Shown here: in pieces, positions 27,991-36,764 of the stretch
How the letters are laid out: the number at the start of each line of letters is the position of its first letter
Position numbering within the stretch: the first letter of the stretch is position 1
Source: Tepidiforma sp.
Lineage (GTDB): Bacteria > Chloroflexota > Dehalococcoidia > Tepidiformales > Tepidiformaceae
Direction of reading: 5' to 3'
DNA: 64,000 nt
Assembly: GCF_026003995.1 (NCBI RefSeq)
Contig: NZ_BPIG01000002.1
Span: 248,001 to 312,000 of the forward strand
Notes under the pieces: model-generated
What the model saw: the letters and a program-made list of their open reading frames with translations, nothing else
What the model was told of the DNA's origin: nothing
Databases searched by the model: none
Made by a program: the position numbers and the translations under genes

Positions 27991-28272
27991 TCAGGCCGCG
28001 TCCTGCGGCGCCTGCGCCTTCTGCACGAGGTGGGCCATCCGCCGCTTCAGCCGGTTGGCCTTCCCGACATGGATGGCGCCCTTCTTCGCCGCCCGGTCCA
28101 CCGCCGAATACGCGCGGCTCAGGGCCTCCTTCACCGCCTCGCCGTCACCTGCCGCCACCGCCTCGCGCAGCTTGCGGATCGCGTTCTTCGCGCGCGTCCG
28201 GCGCGAGCGGTTCCGCTCCCGCTCGCGGAGCGACTGGTGCCACCGCTTGATAGCCGATTTGTGATGCGCCAT
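27991..28272 (-). CDS. rpsT: 30S ribosomal protein S20
   Basis: 93 residues, very basic and helical. MAHHKSAIKRWHQSLRER at the start, RNRSRRTRAKNAIRKLREA and GAIHVGKANRLKRRMA are diagnostic of S20, which binds 16S rRNA in the small subunit. The ATG at 28272 is set by this conserved start. Upstream lie a well-formed promoter (28317-28345) and a leader of about 38 bases with a poor ribosome site; a strong terminator follows. It is a single-gene unit, as is common for rpsT. Confidence 0.97.
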   Translation of the reverse strand: MAHHKSAIKRWHQSLRERERNRSRRTRAKNAIRKLREAVAAGDGEAVKEALSRAYSAVDRAAKKGAIHVGKANRLKRRMAHLVQKAQAPQDAA

Positions 28273-28316
28273 AACAGTTCGAACCCGGGGCAAAATCTCG
28301 TTGGTGCCGAACCTCG

Positions 28317-28345
28317 AGCGTACCAAGCAGCCCCATACCGGGCAA
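28317..28345 (-). promoter_or_regulatory. Promoter of rpsT
   Basis: Minus strand: -35 TTGCCC (28345-28340), 17-base spacer, -10 TACGCT (28322-28317), predicting a start about 38 bases before the rpsT ATG. Confidence 0.55.
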
Positions 28346-28380
28346 TCCGGCCAGTAGCCTTCCACCCAGCCCCGCCCCCG

Positions 28381-28593
28381 CTTGGAGGTTGAAGGTTGGA
28401 GGTTGGAGTTATCCCTGCTCCCTGCTCCGTAGCCGCGGGGCTCCGTCCCCGCGGAGGGCCGGCGAGGCCCACCCGGACGCTCGAATCCGCCCGCCTCCCC
28501 GTTCCCGCCTCCCGCCTCCCGCTTCCCGTTTCCCGCCTCCCGCTTCCCGCTTCCCGCTTCCCGCTTCCCGCTTCCCGCCTCCCGGTTCCCTCT
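28381..28593. repeat. Modular dispersed repeat, copy B
   Basis: Three modules in a row: GGAGGTTGAAGGTTGGAGGT-type G-rich block (from 28384), a GC-rich palindrome GCGGGG-CTCCGT-CCCCGC continuing into GGAGGGCCGGCGAGG (about 28434-28475), and a heptamer array TCCCGYY of 13 units with exact 7-base period (28503-28593). The same modules occur in the same order at 42.12-42.33 kb, and the array alone at 3.36 kb. No ORF of its own. It sits between rpsT and the promoter of the peptide-binding protein. Confidence 0.85.
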
Positions 28594-28676
28594 ACTGGCC
28601 GGTCAACCTTTTCAAATCTGCCGATGACAATACGTCGAAAGGTGTTCGGTTTCGAGCGCTTTCACCAGATCATCCA

Positions 28677-28705
28677 TTGACGTTCCCCCGCACTGCCACG
28701 TACAT
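28677..28705 (+). promoter_or_regulatory. Possible promoter of the peptide-binding protein gene
   Basis: TTGACG at 28677-28682 and GTACAT at 28700-28705 with a 17-base spacer; the leader would be about 95 bases. The -10 is a poor match. Confidence 0.35.
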
Positions 28706-28805
28706 ATCGCAGGACGCTATGGGTGCGTATAGGCCAGATAGGCCAATCCTATCGGCCGCCGCCGACGTACCGTCGGTGTACCAAGCTTCAGCAGGGGGAT
28801 TCTCA

Positions 28806-30584
28806 ATGTCTGGTTCATACTGGGACCGCTTCTGGAAGGAGCGCCGCACCCGGCGCCGCTTCCTCGGCGGTGCCACCGCCCTCTCCGCCGGTGCCGCAGG
28901 CCTCGCCCTCGTCGGCTGCGGCGGGGGAGACGATGACGACGGCGGCCTCTCCGGCCTCGCCACGCCCACCCCTGGCCCCCAGGCCACCCCGACCCCGTCC
29001 GACCCCTTCGCCAACGCCAAGCGCGGCGGCACCTACCGCATCGTCTTCACCGGCGACCCGCCCACCATCGACCCCTACGGCAACCTCTCCTTCCTCACGA
29101 AGGGCTACGCCGCCTACGTCTACGGCCGCCTCTTCAAGTACAACGCCGGCCCCGGCGTCCGTCAGGCCGACCTCCGGCCCGTTCCCGACATCGCCGAGAG
29201 CGCCGAGGCCAGCCCCGACGGCCTCACCTGGACCATCAAGCTCAAGCCCAACATCAAGTTCCACAACATCGCGCCCGTCAACGGCCGCACCGTCGATACC
29301 GACGACGTCAAGTACTCCTGGGGCCGCGCGACCGCCGAGACCAACACCAACCGCTCCCAGGTCGCCTTCGTCGATTCCGTCCAGTACCCCGACAAGCAGA
29401 CCGTCGTCTTCAAGCTCAAAGAGCCCAACGCCGCCTTCCTCGACGTCCTCGCCGATGCCAACCTCGTCTGGATCATGCCGAAGGAAGCTGAGGGCGGCTT
29501 CGACCCGACCAAGACCTCCATCGGCTCCGGCCCCTGGATGCTCGAGAGCTACACCCCCTCCGTCGGGTTCAAGCTCAAGAAGAACCCCGAGTGGTACATG
29601 AGCGGCTTCCCGCTCATGGACGGCGTCGAAATCTCCATCATCCCCGAATACGCCAACCGCCTCGCCCAGTTCCAGGCCGGCAACACCGACGCCGAAGGCC
29701 TCAACGCCGAAGACCTCGTCAACGTCAAGAGCGCCCTCCCCAACGTCCAGCTCTACGGCGAAGTCTCCCAGCTCCTCGGCTTCGTCTACATGGACTCCAA
29801 GCCCGATTCGCCCTGGAACAAAGACCCGCGCGTCCGCCAGGCCATCTCCATGTCCTTCGACCGCGACGGGCTCCTCGACCTCCAGTACAACATCAAGAAG
29901 CTCAAGGAAGCCGGCCTCGCCGTCTCCGAGCGCTGGAACAACCTCATCCCCGCCGGCCTCGTCCGCTTCTGGCTCGACCCGAAGAGCGCCGAGCAGGGCG
30001 AATCCGCCAAGTACTTCAAGTACGACCCCGCCGAGGCCAAGAAGCTCCTCGCCGCCGCCGGCTACCCCGACGGCTTCAGCACCGTCTACCAGTACACCGC
30101 CAACCGCTACGGCTCCGGCTTCAACGCCGCCGCCGAAGCCAAGATCCAGATGCTGAACGCCATCGGCATCAAGACCAGCACCGACGTCCAGGATTACTCC
30201 TCCAAGTACATCACCCAGACCTTCACCGGGAACTTCACCGGCATCGCCTTCGGCTACCAGACGCCCTTCCCCGAAGCCGGCGGCTACCCGATCCGCTTCT
30301 TCACCAACAACCAGCTCAACCACTCCCGCATCAACGACCCCGAGCTCGAACAGCTCGCCCGGGCCCAGCAGCGCGAACTCGACCCCGAGAAGCGCAAGCA
30401 GCTCTTCTTTGACATCCAGCGCAAGAACGCCGAAAAGATGTACTACATCCCCGTCTCCGCCGGCGCCGGCACCGCCTGGACCGGCTACCGCGAGTGGGTG
30501 AAAAACATCGACATCCAGACCGTCCCGGGTGCCTACTCCGCCGGCACCGAGGAAGTCCCCTTCATCTGGCTCGACAGGGCCTGA
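28806..30584 (+). CDS. Peptide/nickel ABC transporter substrate-binding lipoprotein (SBP family 5)
   Basis: 592 residues. The start (YWDRFWKERRTRRRFLGG) carries a twin-arginine signal that ends in the lipobox ALVGC followed by GGGDDDD, so the folded protein is exported by Tat and lipid-anchored. The mature part is SBP_bac_5: GGTYRIVFTGDPPTIDPYGN, then LTWTIKLKPNIKFHN, IGSGPWMLESYTPS and DPRVRQAISMSFDRDG. It captures peptides or similar ligands for the two permeases downstream. AGGGGG precedes the ATG. A second copy, highly similar along the whole length, is encoded at 54.1-55.9 kb without permeases. Confidence 0.93.
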   Translation: MSGSYWDRFWKERRTRRRFLGGATALSAGAAGLALVGCGGGDDDDGGLSGLATPTPGPQATPTPSDPFANAKRGGTYRIVFTGDPPTIDPYGNLSFLTKGYAAYVYGRLFKYNAGPGVRQADLRPVPDIAESAEASPDGLTWTIKLKPNIKFHNIAPVNGRTVDTDDVKYSWGRATAETNTNRSQVAFVDSVQYPDKQTVVFKLKEPNAAFLDVLADANLVWIMPKEAEGGFDPTKTSIGSGPWMLESYTPSVGFKLKKNPEWYMSGFPLMDGVEISIIPEYANRLAQFQAGNTDAEGLNAEDLVNVKSALPNVQLYGEVSQLLGFVYMDSKPDSPWNKDPRVRQAISMSFDRDGLLDLQYNIKKLKEAGLAVSERWNNLIPAGLVRFWLDPKSAEQGESAKYFKYDPAEAKKLLAAAGYPDGFSTVYQYTANRYGSGFNAAAEAKIQMLNAIGIKTSTDVQDYSSKYITQTFTGNFTGIAFGYQTPFPEAGGYPIRFFTNNQLNHSRINDPELEQLARAQQRELDPEKRKQLFFDIQRKNAEKMYYIPVSAGAGTAWTGYREWVKNIDIQTVPGAYSAGTEEVPFIWLDRA

Positions 30585-30637
30585 CGCAGGAGACCCCTCC
30601 CCACAACGGAACGGAATTCCACTACACTACGCGCCCC

Positions 30638-30666
30638 GGGGTGGGCCGGCCCCACCGGCCCACCCC
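30638..30666 (+). terminator. Intercistronic hairpin between binding protein and permease genes
   Basis: Perfect 12-bp stem GGGGTGGGCCGG / CCGGCCCACCCC with a 5-base loop, then only TCAT. It is more likely a leaky terminator or a 3'-end stabiliser that gives more binding protein than permease mRNA than a full stop. Confidence 0.6.
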
Positions 30667-30693
30667 TCATAACGCCCGCCGGGTCCGCACCAT

Positions 30694-31647
30694 ATGCAGC
30701 GCTACATCCTCCGTCGCCTCCTCCTCATGGTCCCCACCCTCCTCGGCGTCACCTTCGTCGTCTTCGTCATCGTCCGGGCCGTCCCCGGCGATGTCGTCGA
30801 CCTCGTCCTCGGCGAATTCGGCGCCGGCGACCAGGCCACCAAGGAGGCGATCCGGAAGGAATTCGGCCTCGAAGGCAACATCGTCGCCCAGTACGTCCGC
30901 TGGCTCGGCGATATCGTCCAGTTCGACCTCGGCCGCTCCCTCATCTCCAACCGCGAAGTTACCTCCGAGCTGCGCAACCGCCTCCCCGTCACCTTCCAGC
31001 TCGGCGCGATGGCCATCTTCTTCTCCCTCCTCATCGCCATCCCCGTCGGCGTCATCTCCGCCATCCGCCAGGACACCTGGGCCGACTACGCCGGCCGCAG
31101 CTTCGCCATCGGCCTCCTCGCCGCCCCCAACTTCTGGATCGCCATCCTCCTCATCTCCCTCGCCGCCCGCTACTTCCAGTGGGGCGTGCCCCCCGCCAAG
31201 TACATCCCCTTCACCGATGACCCGATCGGCAACCTGAAGCTCATGTTCATGCCCGCCCTCATCCTCGGCGGCGGCCTGAGCGGCTCCGTCATGCGCTTCA
31301 CCCGCTCCTCCATGCTCGAAGTCCTCCGCCAGGATTACATCCGCACCGCCTGGGCCAAGGGCCTCCGCGAACGCGTCATCATCATCCGCCACGCCATGCG
31401 GAACGCCCTCATCCCCGTCATCACCGTCGTCGGCCTCCAGCTCCCCGTCCTCGTCGGCGGCACGGTCATCATCGAGACCGTCTACTCCATCCCCGGCATG
31501 GGCCGCTACTACGTCTCCTCCATCGACCAGAAGGACTACCCGGTCATCCAGGCCGTCAACATCGTCGTCGCCCTCGTCGTCGTCTTCGCCAACCTGACCG
31601 TGGATGTCCTCTACTCCGTCATCGACCCCAGGATCCGGTATTCCTAA
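30694..31647 (+). CDS. ABC transporter permease (DppB/OppB type)
   Basis: 317 residues, six membrane helices. MQRYILRRLLLMVPTLLGVT and VRAVPGDVVDLVLGE are the usual start of DppB-type permeases, and the ATPase-contact EAA loop appears as LRQDYIRTAWAKGLRERVIIIRHAMRNA. It forms the membrane channel together with the next gene. The ATPase subunits are not in this window, so a shared or distant ATPase must serve it. The stop is 1 base before the next ATG. Confidence 0.95.
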   Translation: MQRYILRRLLLMVPTLLGVTFVVFVIVRAVPGDVVDLVLGEFGAGDQATKEAIRKEFGLEGNIVAQYVRWLGDIVQFDLGRSLISNREVTSELRNRLPVTFQLGAMAIFFSLLIAIPVGVISAIRQDTWADYAGRSFAIGLLAAPNFWIAILLISLAARYFQWGVPPAKYIPFTDDPIGNLKLMFMPALILGGGLSGSVMRFTRSSMLEVLRQDYIRTAWAKGLRERVIIIRHAMRNALIPVITVVGLQLPVLVGGTVIIETVYSIPGMGRYYVSSIDQKDYPVIQAVNIVVALVVVFANLTVDVLYSVIDPRIRYS

Positions 31648-31648
31648 C

Positions 31649-32563
31649 ATGGCCACCGACGCAAAAGTCCTCGAAGCCTACGCCCTCCGCCGCGAACTCA
31701 CCCGCGCCGAACGCTGGCGCCGCTCGGTGACCACCTTCATCCGCACCAAGCCCCTCGGCACCTTCGGCGCCGCCGTCGTCATCCTCCTCATCCTCATGGC
31801 TGCCTTCCCCCAGGCCTTCACCTTCGGCAAAGACCCGAACGTCGGCGTCCTCTCCGAACGGTTCCAGGGCCCCTCCCTCAGCCACTGGTTCGGCACCGAC
31901 CAGCAGGGCCGCGACCTCTACACCCGCATCGTCTACGGCGCCCGCAACTCCATCCTCATCGGCTTCGGCGTCGTCGCCATCTCCTCCTCTGCCGCCCTCG
32001 TCCTCGGCGTCGTCTCCGGCTACTTCGGCGGCAAGTTCGACATCCTCCTCCAGCGGCTCGTCGATATCGGCATCGCCCTCCCCGGCCTCATCTTCATCAT
32101 CCTCTTCGTCACCTCCATCCAGCAGATTCCCGTCAACCTCCGCATCGTCCTCGCCGTCGGCACCCTCGTCGCGCTCAGCCAGTCGCGCGTCATCCGCGGC
32201 GCCGCCATCGCCGCCAAGCAGAACCAGTACGTCGAAGCCGCCCGCGTCCTCGGCGCCTCCGATTTCCGCATCATCTTCCGCCACGTCACCCCCAACGTCT
32301 TCCCCGTCCTCATCGTCGGCGCGTCTATCCAGGTCGGCGGCGCCGTCCTCGTCGAATCCTCCCTCGCCTTCCTCGGCTACGGCGTCCAGCCCCCCACCGC
32401 TTCCTGGGGCCGCATGCTCAACGAAGCCCGCGAACGCCTCACCCAGTACCCCCACGTCGCCATCTTCCCCGGCCTCGTCATCTTCCTCACCGTCTACGCC
32501 TTCAACATGTTCGGCGATGCCCTCCGCGACGTCCTCGACCCGCGCCTCCGCGGCTCCCGCTGA
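31649..32563 (+). CDS. ABC transporter permease (DppC/OppC type)
   Basis: 304 residues. An N-terminal cytoplasmic segment, then FIRTKPLGTFGAAVVILL, HWFGTDQQGRDLYTRIVYGARNSI (DppC signature), and the EAA loop QNQYVEAARVLGASDFRIIFRHVTPN. Partner of the DppB-type subunit just upstream. The start at 31649 follows the previous stop by 1 base; no independent promoter. After it comes the purA promoter rather than ATPase genes, so the operon is binding protein plus two permeases only. Confidence 0.95.
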   Translation: MATDAKVLEAYALRRELTRAERWRRSVTTFIRTKPLGTFGAAVVILLILMAAFPQAFTFGKDPNVGVLSERFQGPSLSHWFGTDQQGRDLYTRIVYGARNSILIGFGVVAISSSAALVLGVVSGYFGGKFDILLQRLVDIGIALPGLIFIILFVTSIQQIPVNLRIVLAVGTLVALSQSRVIRGAAIAAKQNQYVEAARVLGASDFRIIFRHVTPNVFPVLIVGASIQVGGAVLVESSLAFLGYGVQPPTASWGRMLNEARERLTQYPHVAIFPGLVIFLTVYAFNMFGDALRDVLDPRLRGSR

Positions 32564-32604
32564 GGTCCGCTCATCCCCCGCTCGCGGGTAGCCCAATCTC
32601 CCCG

Positions 32605-32641
32605 TACAATACCTCGACGGGCCCCCGGAAAACGGGGGCCC
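32605..32641 (+). promoter_or_regulatory. purA promoter -10 and 5'-terminal hairpin
   Basis: TACAAT (32605-32610) is a good -10; the start would fall near 32617-32619. The transcript would then begin almost at once with a 9-bp hairpin, GGGCCCCCG / CGGGGGCCC (32619-32627 and 32633-32641, loop GAAAA). No T-tract follows, so it does not look like a terminator. Confidence 0.5.
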
Positions 32642-32654
32642 GGAGTCTGTTCAG

Positions 32655-33959
32655 ATGCCCATCATCGTCGTCGTCGGCGGCCAGTGGGGCGACGAAGGCA
32701 AAGGCCGCATCGTCGACCTCCTTGCCCGCAAAGCCCGCGTCGTCGCCCGCTATTCCGCCGGCAACAACGCCGGCCACACCATCGTCAACGAGCTCGGCGA
32801 GTTCAAGCTGCACCTCGTCCCCGCCGGCATCTTCTATCCCGAAAAAACCTGCGTCATCGGCAACGGCGTCGCCATCGATCCCGAAGTCCTCCTCGGCGAA
32901 ATCGACGGCCTCGAGCAGAAGAACATCGATACCTCCCGCCTCGTCGTCTCCGACCGCGCCCACGTCATCATGCCCTGGCACCGCCGCCTCGATCAGCTCG
33001 ATGAGCAGGCCCGCGGCGCTCACGCCATCGGCACCACCGGCAAAGGCGTCGGCCCCTGCTTCGCCGACAAGGTCGCCCGCCGCGGCATCCGCATCTGCGA
33101 CCTCCTCCGCCGCGAAGACCTCGTCCCCCGCATCGAAGCCGCCCTCGCCTACCAGAACCGCGTCATCACCGGCGTCTACGGCGCCGAACCGATCGACTTC
33201 CGCGAGTGCCTCGAGCGCTACATCGAATACGGCCAGCGCCTCCGTCCCTACGTCGGCGACGTCCAGGAGATCGTCCTCGAAGCCCACCGCCGCGGCGATT
33301 ACGTCCTCCTCGAAGGCGCGCAGGGCTCCCTCCTCGACCTCGACCACGGCACCTACCCCTACGTCACCTCCAGCGTCCCCTCCTCCTCCAGCTCCGGCGC
33401 CGCCCTCGGTGTCGGCATCGGCCCCACCGATATCTCCCGCGTCGTCGGCGTCTTCAAGAGCTACTGCACCCGCGTCGGCAACGGACCCTTCCCCACCGAA
33501 CTGTTCGACGACACCGCCGACCAGCTCCGCGACCACGGCAAAGAGTTCGGCCGCGGCGAATACGGCACCACCACCGGCCGGCCCCGCCGCATCGGCTGGC
33601 TCGATGCCGTCGCCGCCCGCTACAGCGTCCGCTTCAACGGCCTCGCCGCCGTCGCCCTCACCCGCCTCGACGTCCTCGATTCCCTCCCCTCCATCAAAAT
33701 CTGCACCGCCTACGAACTCGACGGCCGGATCATCGATCACTTCCCCGCCCGCGAATCCGAACTCGAGCGCGTCCGCCCCGTCTACGAAGAGCTCCCCGGC
33801 TGGCAGACGCCCACCACCCACGTCCGCTCCTTCGACGACCTGCCGCCGCAGGCCCAGGCCTTCATCAAGCGCGTCGAAGACCTGCTCGAATGCCCCGTCG
33901 ACCTCATCTCCGTCGGCCCCTCCCGCGAGCAGGCGATCATCGTCAACCCCATCTTCTGA
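32655..33959 (+). CDS. purA: Adenylosuccinate synthetase
   Basis: 434 residues, cytoplasmic. First step from IMP to AMP: IMP + aspartate + GTP to adenylosuccinate. The GTP loop VVGGQWGDEGKGRIVD is at the N-terminus, the catalytic His is in GNNAGHTI (residue about 41), GTTGKGVGPC and EGAQGSLLDLDHGTYPYVTSS follow, and TTTGRPRRIGWLD is the Asp-binding loop. Full normal length. It is followed 18 bases later by gpmA; the two genes probably share the mRNA. Confidence 0.98.
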   Translation: MPIIVVVGGQWGDEGKGRIVDLLARKARVVARYSAGNNAGHTIVNELGEFKLHLVPAGIFYPEKTCVIGNGVAIDPEVLLGEIDGLEQKNIDTSRLVVSDRAHVIMPWHRRLDQLDEQARGAHAIGTTGKGVGPCFADKVARRGIRICDLLRREDLVPRIEAALAYQNRVITGVYGAEPIDFRECLERYIEYGQRLRPYVGDVQEIVLEAHRRGDYVLLEGAQGSLLDLDHGTYPYVTSSVPSSSSSGAALGVGIGPTDISRVVGVFKSYCTRVGNGPFPTELFDDTADQLRDHGKEFGRGEYGTTTGRPRRIGWLDAVAARYSVRFNGLAAVALTRLDVLDSLPSIKICTAYELDGRIIDHFPARESELERVRPVYEELPGWQTPTTHVRSFDDLPPQAQAFIKRVEDLLECPVDLISVGPSREQAIIVNPIF

Positions 33960-33977
33960 CCCCGGAGCGCAGGCGCC

Positions 33978-34718
33978 ATGTACACCCTCGTCCTCCTCCG
34001 CCACGGCGAATCCGCCTGGAACCGCGAAAACCGCTTCACCGGCTGGCAGGATGTCCCCCTCACCGATACCGGCCGGGAAGAAGCCCGCCGCGCCGGCCAG
34101 CTCATGCGCGACGAAGGCCTCACCTTCGACGTCGCCCACACCTCCCTCCTCCGCCGCGCCATCGAAACCGTCAACATCGCGCTCGACCTCATGGACCAGC
34201 ACTGGATCCCGGTCAAGCGCCACTGGCGCCTGAACGAACGCCACTACGGCGCCCTCCAGGGCCTCGATAAAAAGCAGACCAGCGAGCGCTACGGCCCCGA
34301 CCAGGTCTTCGCGTGGCGCCGCAGCTACGACGTCCCGCCGCCGCCCCTCGACCCCGACGACGAGCGCCACCCCCGCTTCGACCCCCGCTACGCCGGCCTC
34401 GCCCCGGACGTCCTCCCCGCCGCCGAGTGCCTCAAGGACGTCGTCGCCCGCATGCTCCCCTACTGGCACGACGCGATCGTGCCCGACCTGCGAGCCGGCA
34501 AGCGCGTCCTCGTCGGCGCCCACGGCAACAGTATCCGCGCCCTCGTGAAGCACCTCGATGGCATCAGCGACGACGCCATCGCCGAGCTGAACATCCCGAC
34601 CGGCATCCCGCTCCTCTACCAGCTCGACGAGCAGCTCCGGCCCATCAGCTCCCGCTACCTCGGCGACCCCGAGGCCGCCCGCGCTGCCGCCGAGGCCGTC
34701 GCCCGGCAGGCCGGCTGA
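33978..34718 (+). CDS. gpmA: 2,3-bisphosphoglycerate-dependent phosphoglycerate mutase
   Basis: 246 residues. Interconverts 3- and 2-phosphoglycerate in glycolysis. [20 protein letters not shown] contains the phosphohistidine (His9), [13 protein letters not shown] the acid/base Glu, and [14 protein letters not shown] the second His. This full set with the long insert ([19 protein letters not shown]) separates true dPGM from simple histidine phosphatases. CCCGGAGCG precedes the ATG. Second gene after purA. Confidence 0.96.
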   Translation: MYTLVLLRHGESAWNRENRFTGWQDVPLTDTGREEARRAGQLMRDEGLTFDVAHTSLLRRAIETVNIALDLMDQHWIPVKRHWRLNERHYGALQGLDKKQTSERYGPDQVFAWRRSYDVPPPPLDPDDERHPRFDPRYAGLAPDVLPAAECLKDVVARMLPYWHDAIVPDLRAGKRVLVGAHGNSIRALVKHLDGISDDAIAELNIPTGIPLLYQLDEQLRPISSRYLGDPEAARAAAEAVARQAG

Positions 34719-34757
34719 CGCCGCCCGCGCCAGCCGCCCCGTCCCGCGCGCCCGGGC

Positions 34758-35624
34758 CTAGCGCGAAGCCGCCGCTTCCCGCTCCGCCGCCCGCTGCTCC
34801 TCCCGGCGCGCATCCGCCAGCTTCCCGAACGTCTTCTGCACCCCGAAGACCGGGTAGATCTTTTCGAACGTCCCCGGCATCAGCTCCGCCAGGGCCGCCG
34901 TCGGGCGCGCCGGCACCCAGAACTGCAGCATCTCCGGCCGGTCCTTCCGGATCGCCTTCACCACATCCCGCGCCACCCGCTCCGGCTTCACCGTCCCCGC
35001 CAGGAACGTCGCCTTCGCCCCCGTCTGCCGCTCCCAGTCCGCGTACATCCCCGCCTCCGCCACGAAGCCCGGGCAGATCGCGCTCGCCGAGACGCCCCGC
35101 TTCCGGAACTCCATCCGGATCCCTTCCGTGAACGCGATCAGCCCCGCCTTCGACGCCGAATACGGCGACGAGTACGGCACCGGCACCTTCCCCGCCAGCG
35201 ACGCGATGTTCACGATGTGCCCCCGCTTCCGCTCCAGCATCCCCGGCAGCACCAGCCGCGTCAGCTGCATCGCCGCGATCAGGTTCACCCGGATGATCCG
35301 GTCCAGCTCCTCATCGTCCTGGTCCTCGAAGTGCGCCGTCACCTCGATGCCCGCGTTGTTCACGAGGATGTCGATCCGCCCGAACTCCGCCTGCGCCGCC
35401 GAGACCAGCGACCGCCGGCTGTCCGCATCCGCCACGTCGCACGCCACCGCCAGCGCCCGCCGGCCCATCCCGCGGATCTCCTCCGCCAGCGATTCCAGCG
35501 CCGGCGCCGTGCGCGCCGCCAGCACCACGTGACAGCCCGCGCCCGCCAGCTCCTTCGCGATGTACGTCCCCAGCCCCCGCGACGCCCCCGTCACGACCGC
35601 GACCCGGTCCTGCAGATTCTTCAT
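34758..35624 (-). CDS. Short-chain dehydrogenase/reductase
   Basis: 288 residues. VVTGASRGLGTYIAKEL, NNAGI, Ser in NIASLAGKV and YSASKAG (YxxxK) give a complete classical SDR. The C-terminal ~60 residues (EMLQFWVPARPTAALAELMPGTFEKI) are unlike the short core and resemble SDRs acting on lipids or long-chain substrates. The start at 35624 (second ATG of a pair) has the CGGAGGG ribosome site at proper distance; the first ATG at 35630 is too close. Single gene. Substrate unknown. Confidence 0.9.
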   Translation of the reverse strand: MKNLQDRVAVVTGASRGLGTYIAKELAGAGCHVVLAARTAPALESLAEEIRGMGRRALAVACDVADADSRRSLVSAAQAEFGRIDILVNNAGIEVTAHFEDQDDEELDRIIRVNLIAAMQLTRLVLPGMLERKRGHIVNIASLAGKVPVPYSSPYSASKAGLIAFTEGIRMEFRKRGVSASAICPGFVAEAGMYADWERQTGAKATFLAGTVKPERVARDVVKAIRKDRPEMLQFWVPARPTAALAELMPGTFEKIYPVFGVQKTFGKLADARREEQRAAEREAAASR

Positions 35625-35746
35625 CGTCATTCCCTCCGGTTCGTTCCCTGATGACAGGGTGCCGGGGAGTGTACGACAAAACCCGCACCCGCGGGAATGC
35701 GCCGCCGCCGCTGGCACTCCGGCCGAACCTTTGCGATCCTGACCTC

Positions 35747-36136
35747 GTGCAGAACCCGCCTCGCAGCGGCGCCGGCAGTCCGCGGACCGCGGTCCTCCTC
35801 CTCGCGGCCCTCCTGCCGATGCTCACCTACTTCGGCCACTGGCCCGCGGTGAGCCTTCCCATCCCCGGCACCGGGGTCGCCATCGCGATCCCCTTCGCCG
35901 CCGAAGAACCCCCGGGCGACCACCACCAGCACTGCCACGGCGAATCGGCCGGCTGCGCGAGCAGCCCCGGCTCCGCCGGTCTCGCCGTCACGCTCCTGGC
36001 CGCCGCGGTCGCCATCGCCATCCCCGGCGGCCGGCTCATCCCCGTGCCCGTCACGCCGGCCGGCCTCCGCCTCCAGCACCTCCCCATCCCCGAGCCCGCG
36101 CCGCCGCGCCCCGCTCCCATCGCCGTCCGTTCCTGA
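35747..36136 (+). CDS. His-rich membrane protein of the copper cluster
   Basis: 129 residues. Two hydrophobic helices (about residues 13-30 and 78-97) enclose an outer loop with a metal-ligand cluster: DHHQHCHGESAGC. A Pro-rich tail follows. The layout recalls small metal-binding membrane proteins such as DUF2946, but I cannot name it. The GTG at 35747 is chosen as the start; the open frame extends upstream but without a ribosome site. It opens a same-strand series (lipoprotein, SCO1, PCuAC), so copper is the likely metal. Confidence 0.55.
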   Translation: MQNPPRSGAGSPRTAVLLLAALLPMLTYFGHWPAVSLPIPGTGVAIAIPFAAEEPPGDHHQHCHGESAGCASSPGSAGLAVTLLAAAVAIAIPGGRLIPVPVTPAGLRLQHLPIPEPAPPRPAPIAVRS

Positions 36137-36193
36137 CCGGGCGCCCGCCCAGCGGGCATCCCCGGGCCACACCACACGATGGGAGAACGAACC

Positions 36194-36664
36194 ATGCACC
36201 GGACCCGTTTCACCTGGCCCGCCCTCCTCGGCGCGGCCATCCTCCTCCTCGCCATCCCCCTCGCCGCAGCCTGCGGCGACGACGACGGCGAAGCCCACGC
36301 CGACGACACCAGCGTCACCAGCGTCGTCTCGGCCGTCACCTACCTCGACGGCCTCGGCCTCCACGGCATCGACGACAGCATCAACAAGGACCAGAAGATC
36401 CCGGCCGACGCCCGCGCCAAGGCCCTCAAGGCCCAGGCCGTGGCGAAGACCGCGCCCTGGCCCGCCGAGCTGAAGCCCAAAGCCGATGCCCTCGCCGCCA
36501 TCTTCGGCGAGATGGCCGCTGCCCTCGAAGGCGACAGCCCGGACCTCGCGAAGGCCGGCGCCGCGGCGAAGAAAGCCCACGACGCCGAGCACGAATTCTC
36601 CGATGCCGCCTGGGCCTGGATCTTCGAACAGGCCGGCATCGAAGGCCCGGGCCACGGCCACTAG
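36194..36664 (+). CDS. Hypothetical lipoprotein of the copper cluster
   Basis: 156 residues. Signal with lipobox PLAAAC followed by GDDDGEAHADD; the rest is helical (several amphipathic helices: ARAKALKAQAVAK, AKAGAAAKKAHDAEHEF) and ends GPGHGH, a possible metal-binding tail. GGGAGA precedes the ATG at 36194; another ATG lies 15 bases upstream. It is not a recognised family. Position between the His-rich membrane protein and SCO1 suggests a part in copper delivery or oxidase assembly. Confidence 0.65.
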   Translation: MHRTRFTWPALLGAAILLLAIPLAAACGDDDGEAHADDTSVTSVVSAVTYLDGLGLHGIDDSINKDQKIPADARAKALKAQAVAKTAPWPAELKPKADALAAIFGEMAAALEGDSPDLAKAGAAAKKAHDAEHEFSDAAWAWIFEQAGIEGPGHGH

Positions 36665-36764
36665 CCCGGTCCGGGCGGCCCCCGCGCCGGCGGCCTCGCG
36701 GGCCATCCTGCACCGCCGGCCGTGGGCTACACTCGGATCGAGCCCATCTTCGAAGGAACTCTCC

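Noticed and set aside
28503-28593. Heptamer arrays as CRISPR arrays
   Set aside because: Unit length is only 7 bases with no spacers and no cas genes nearby.
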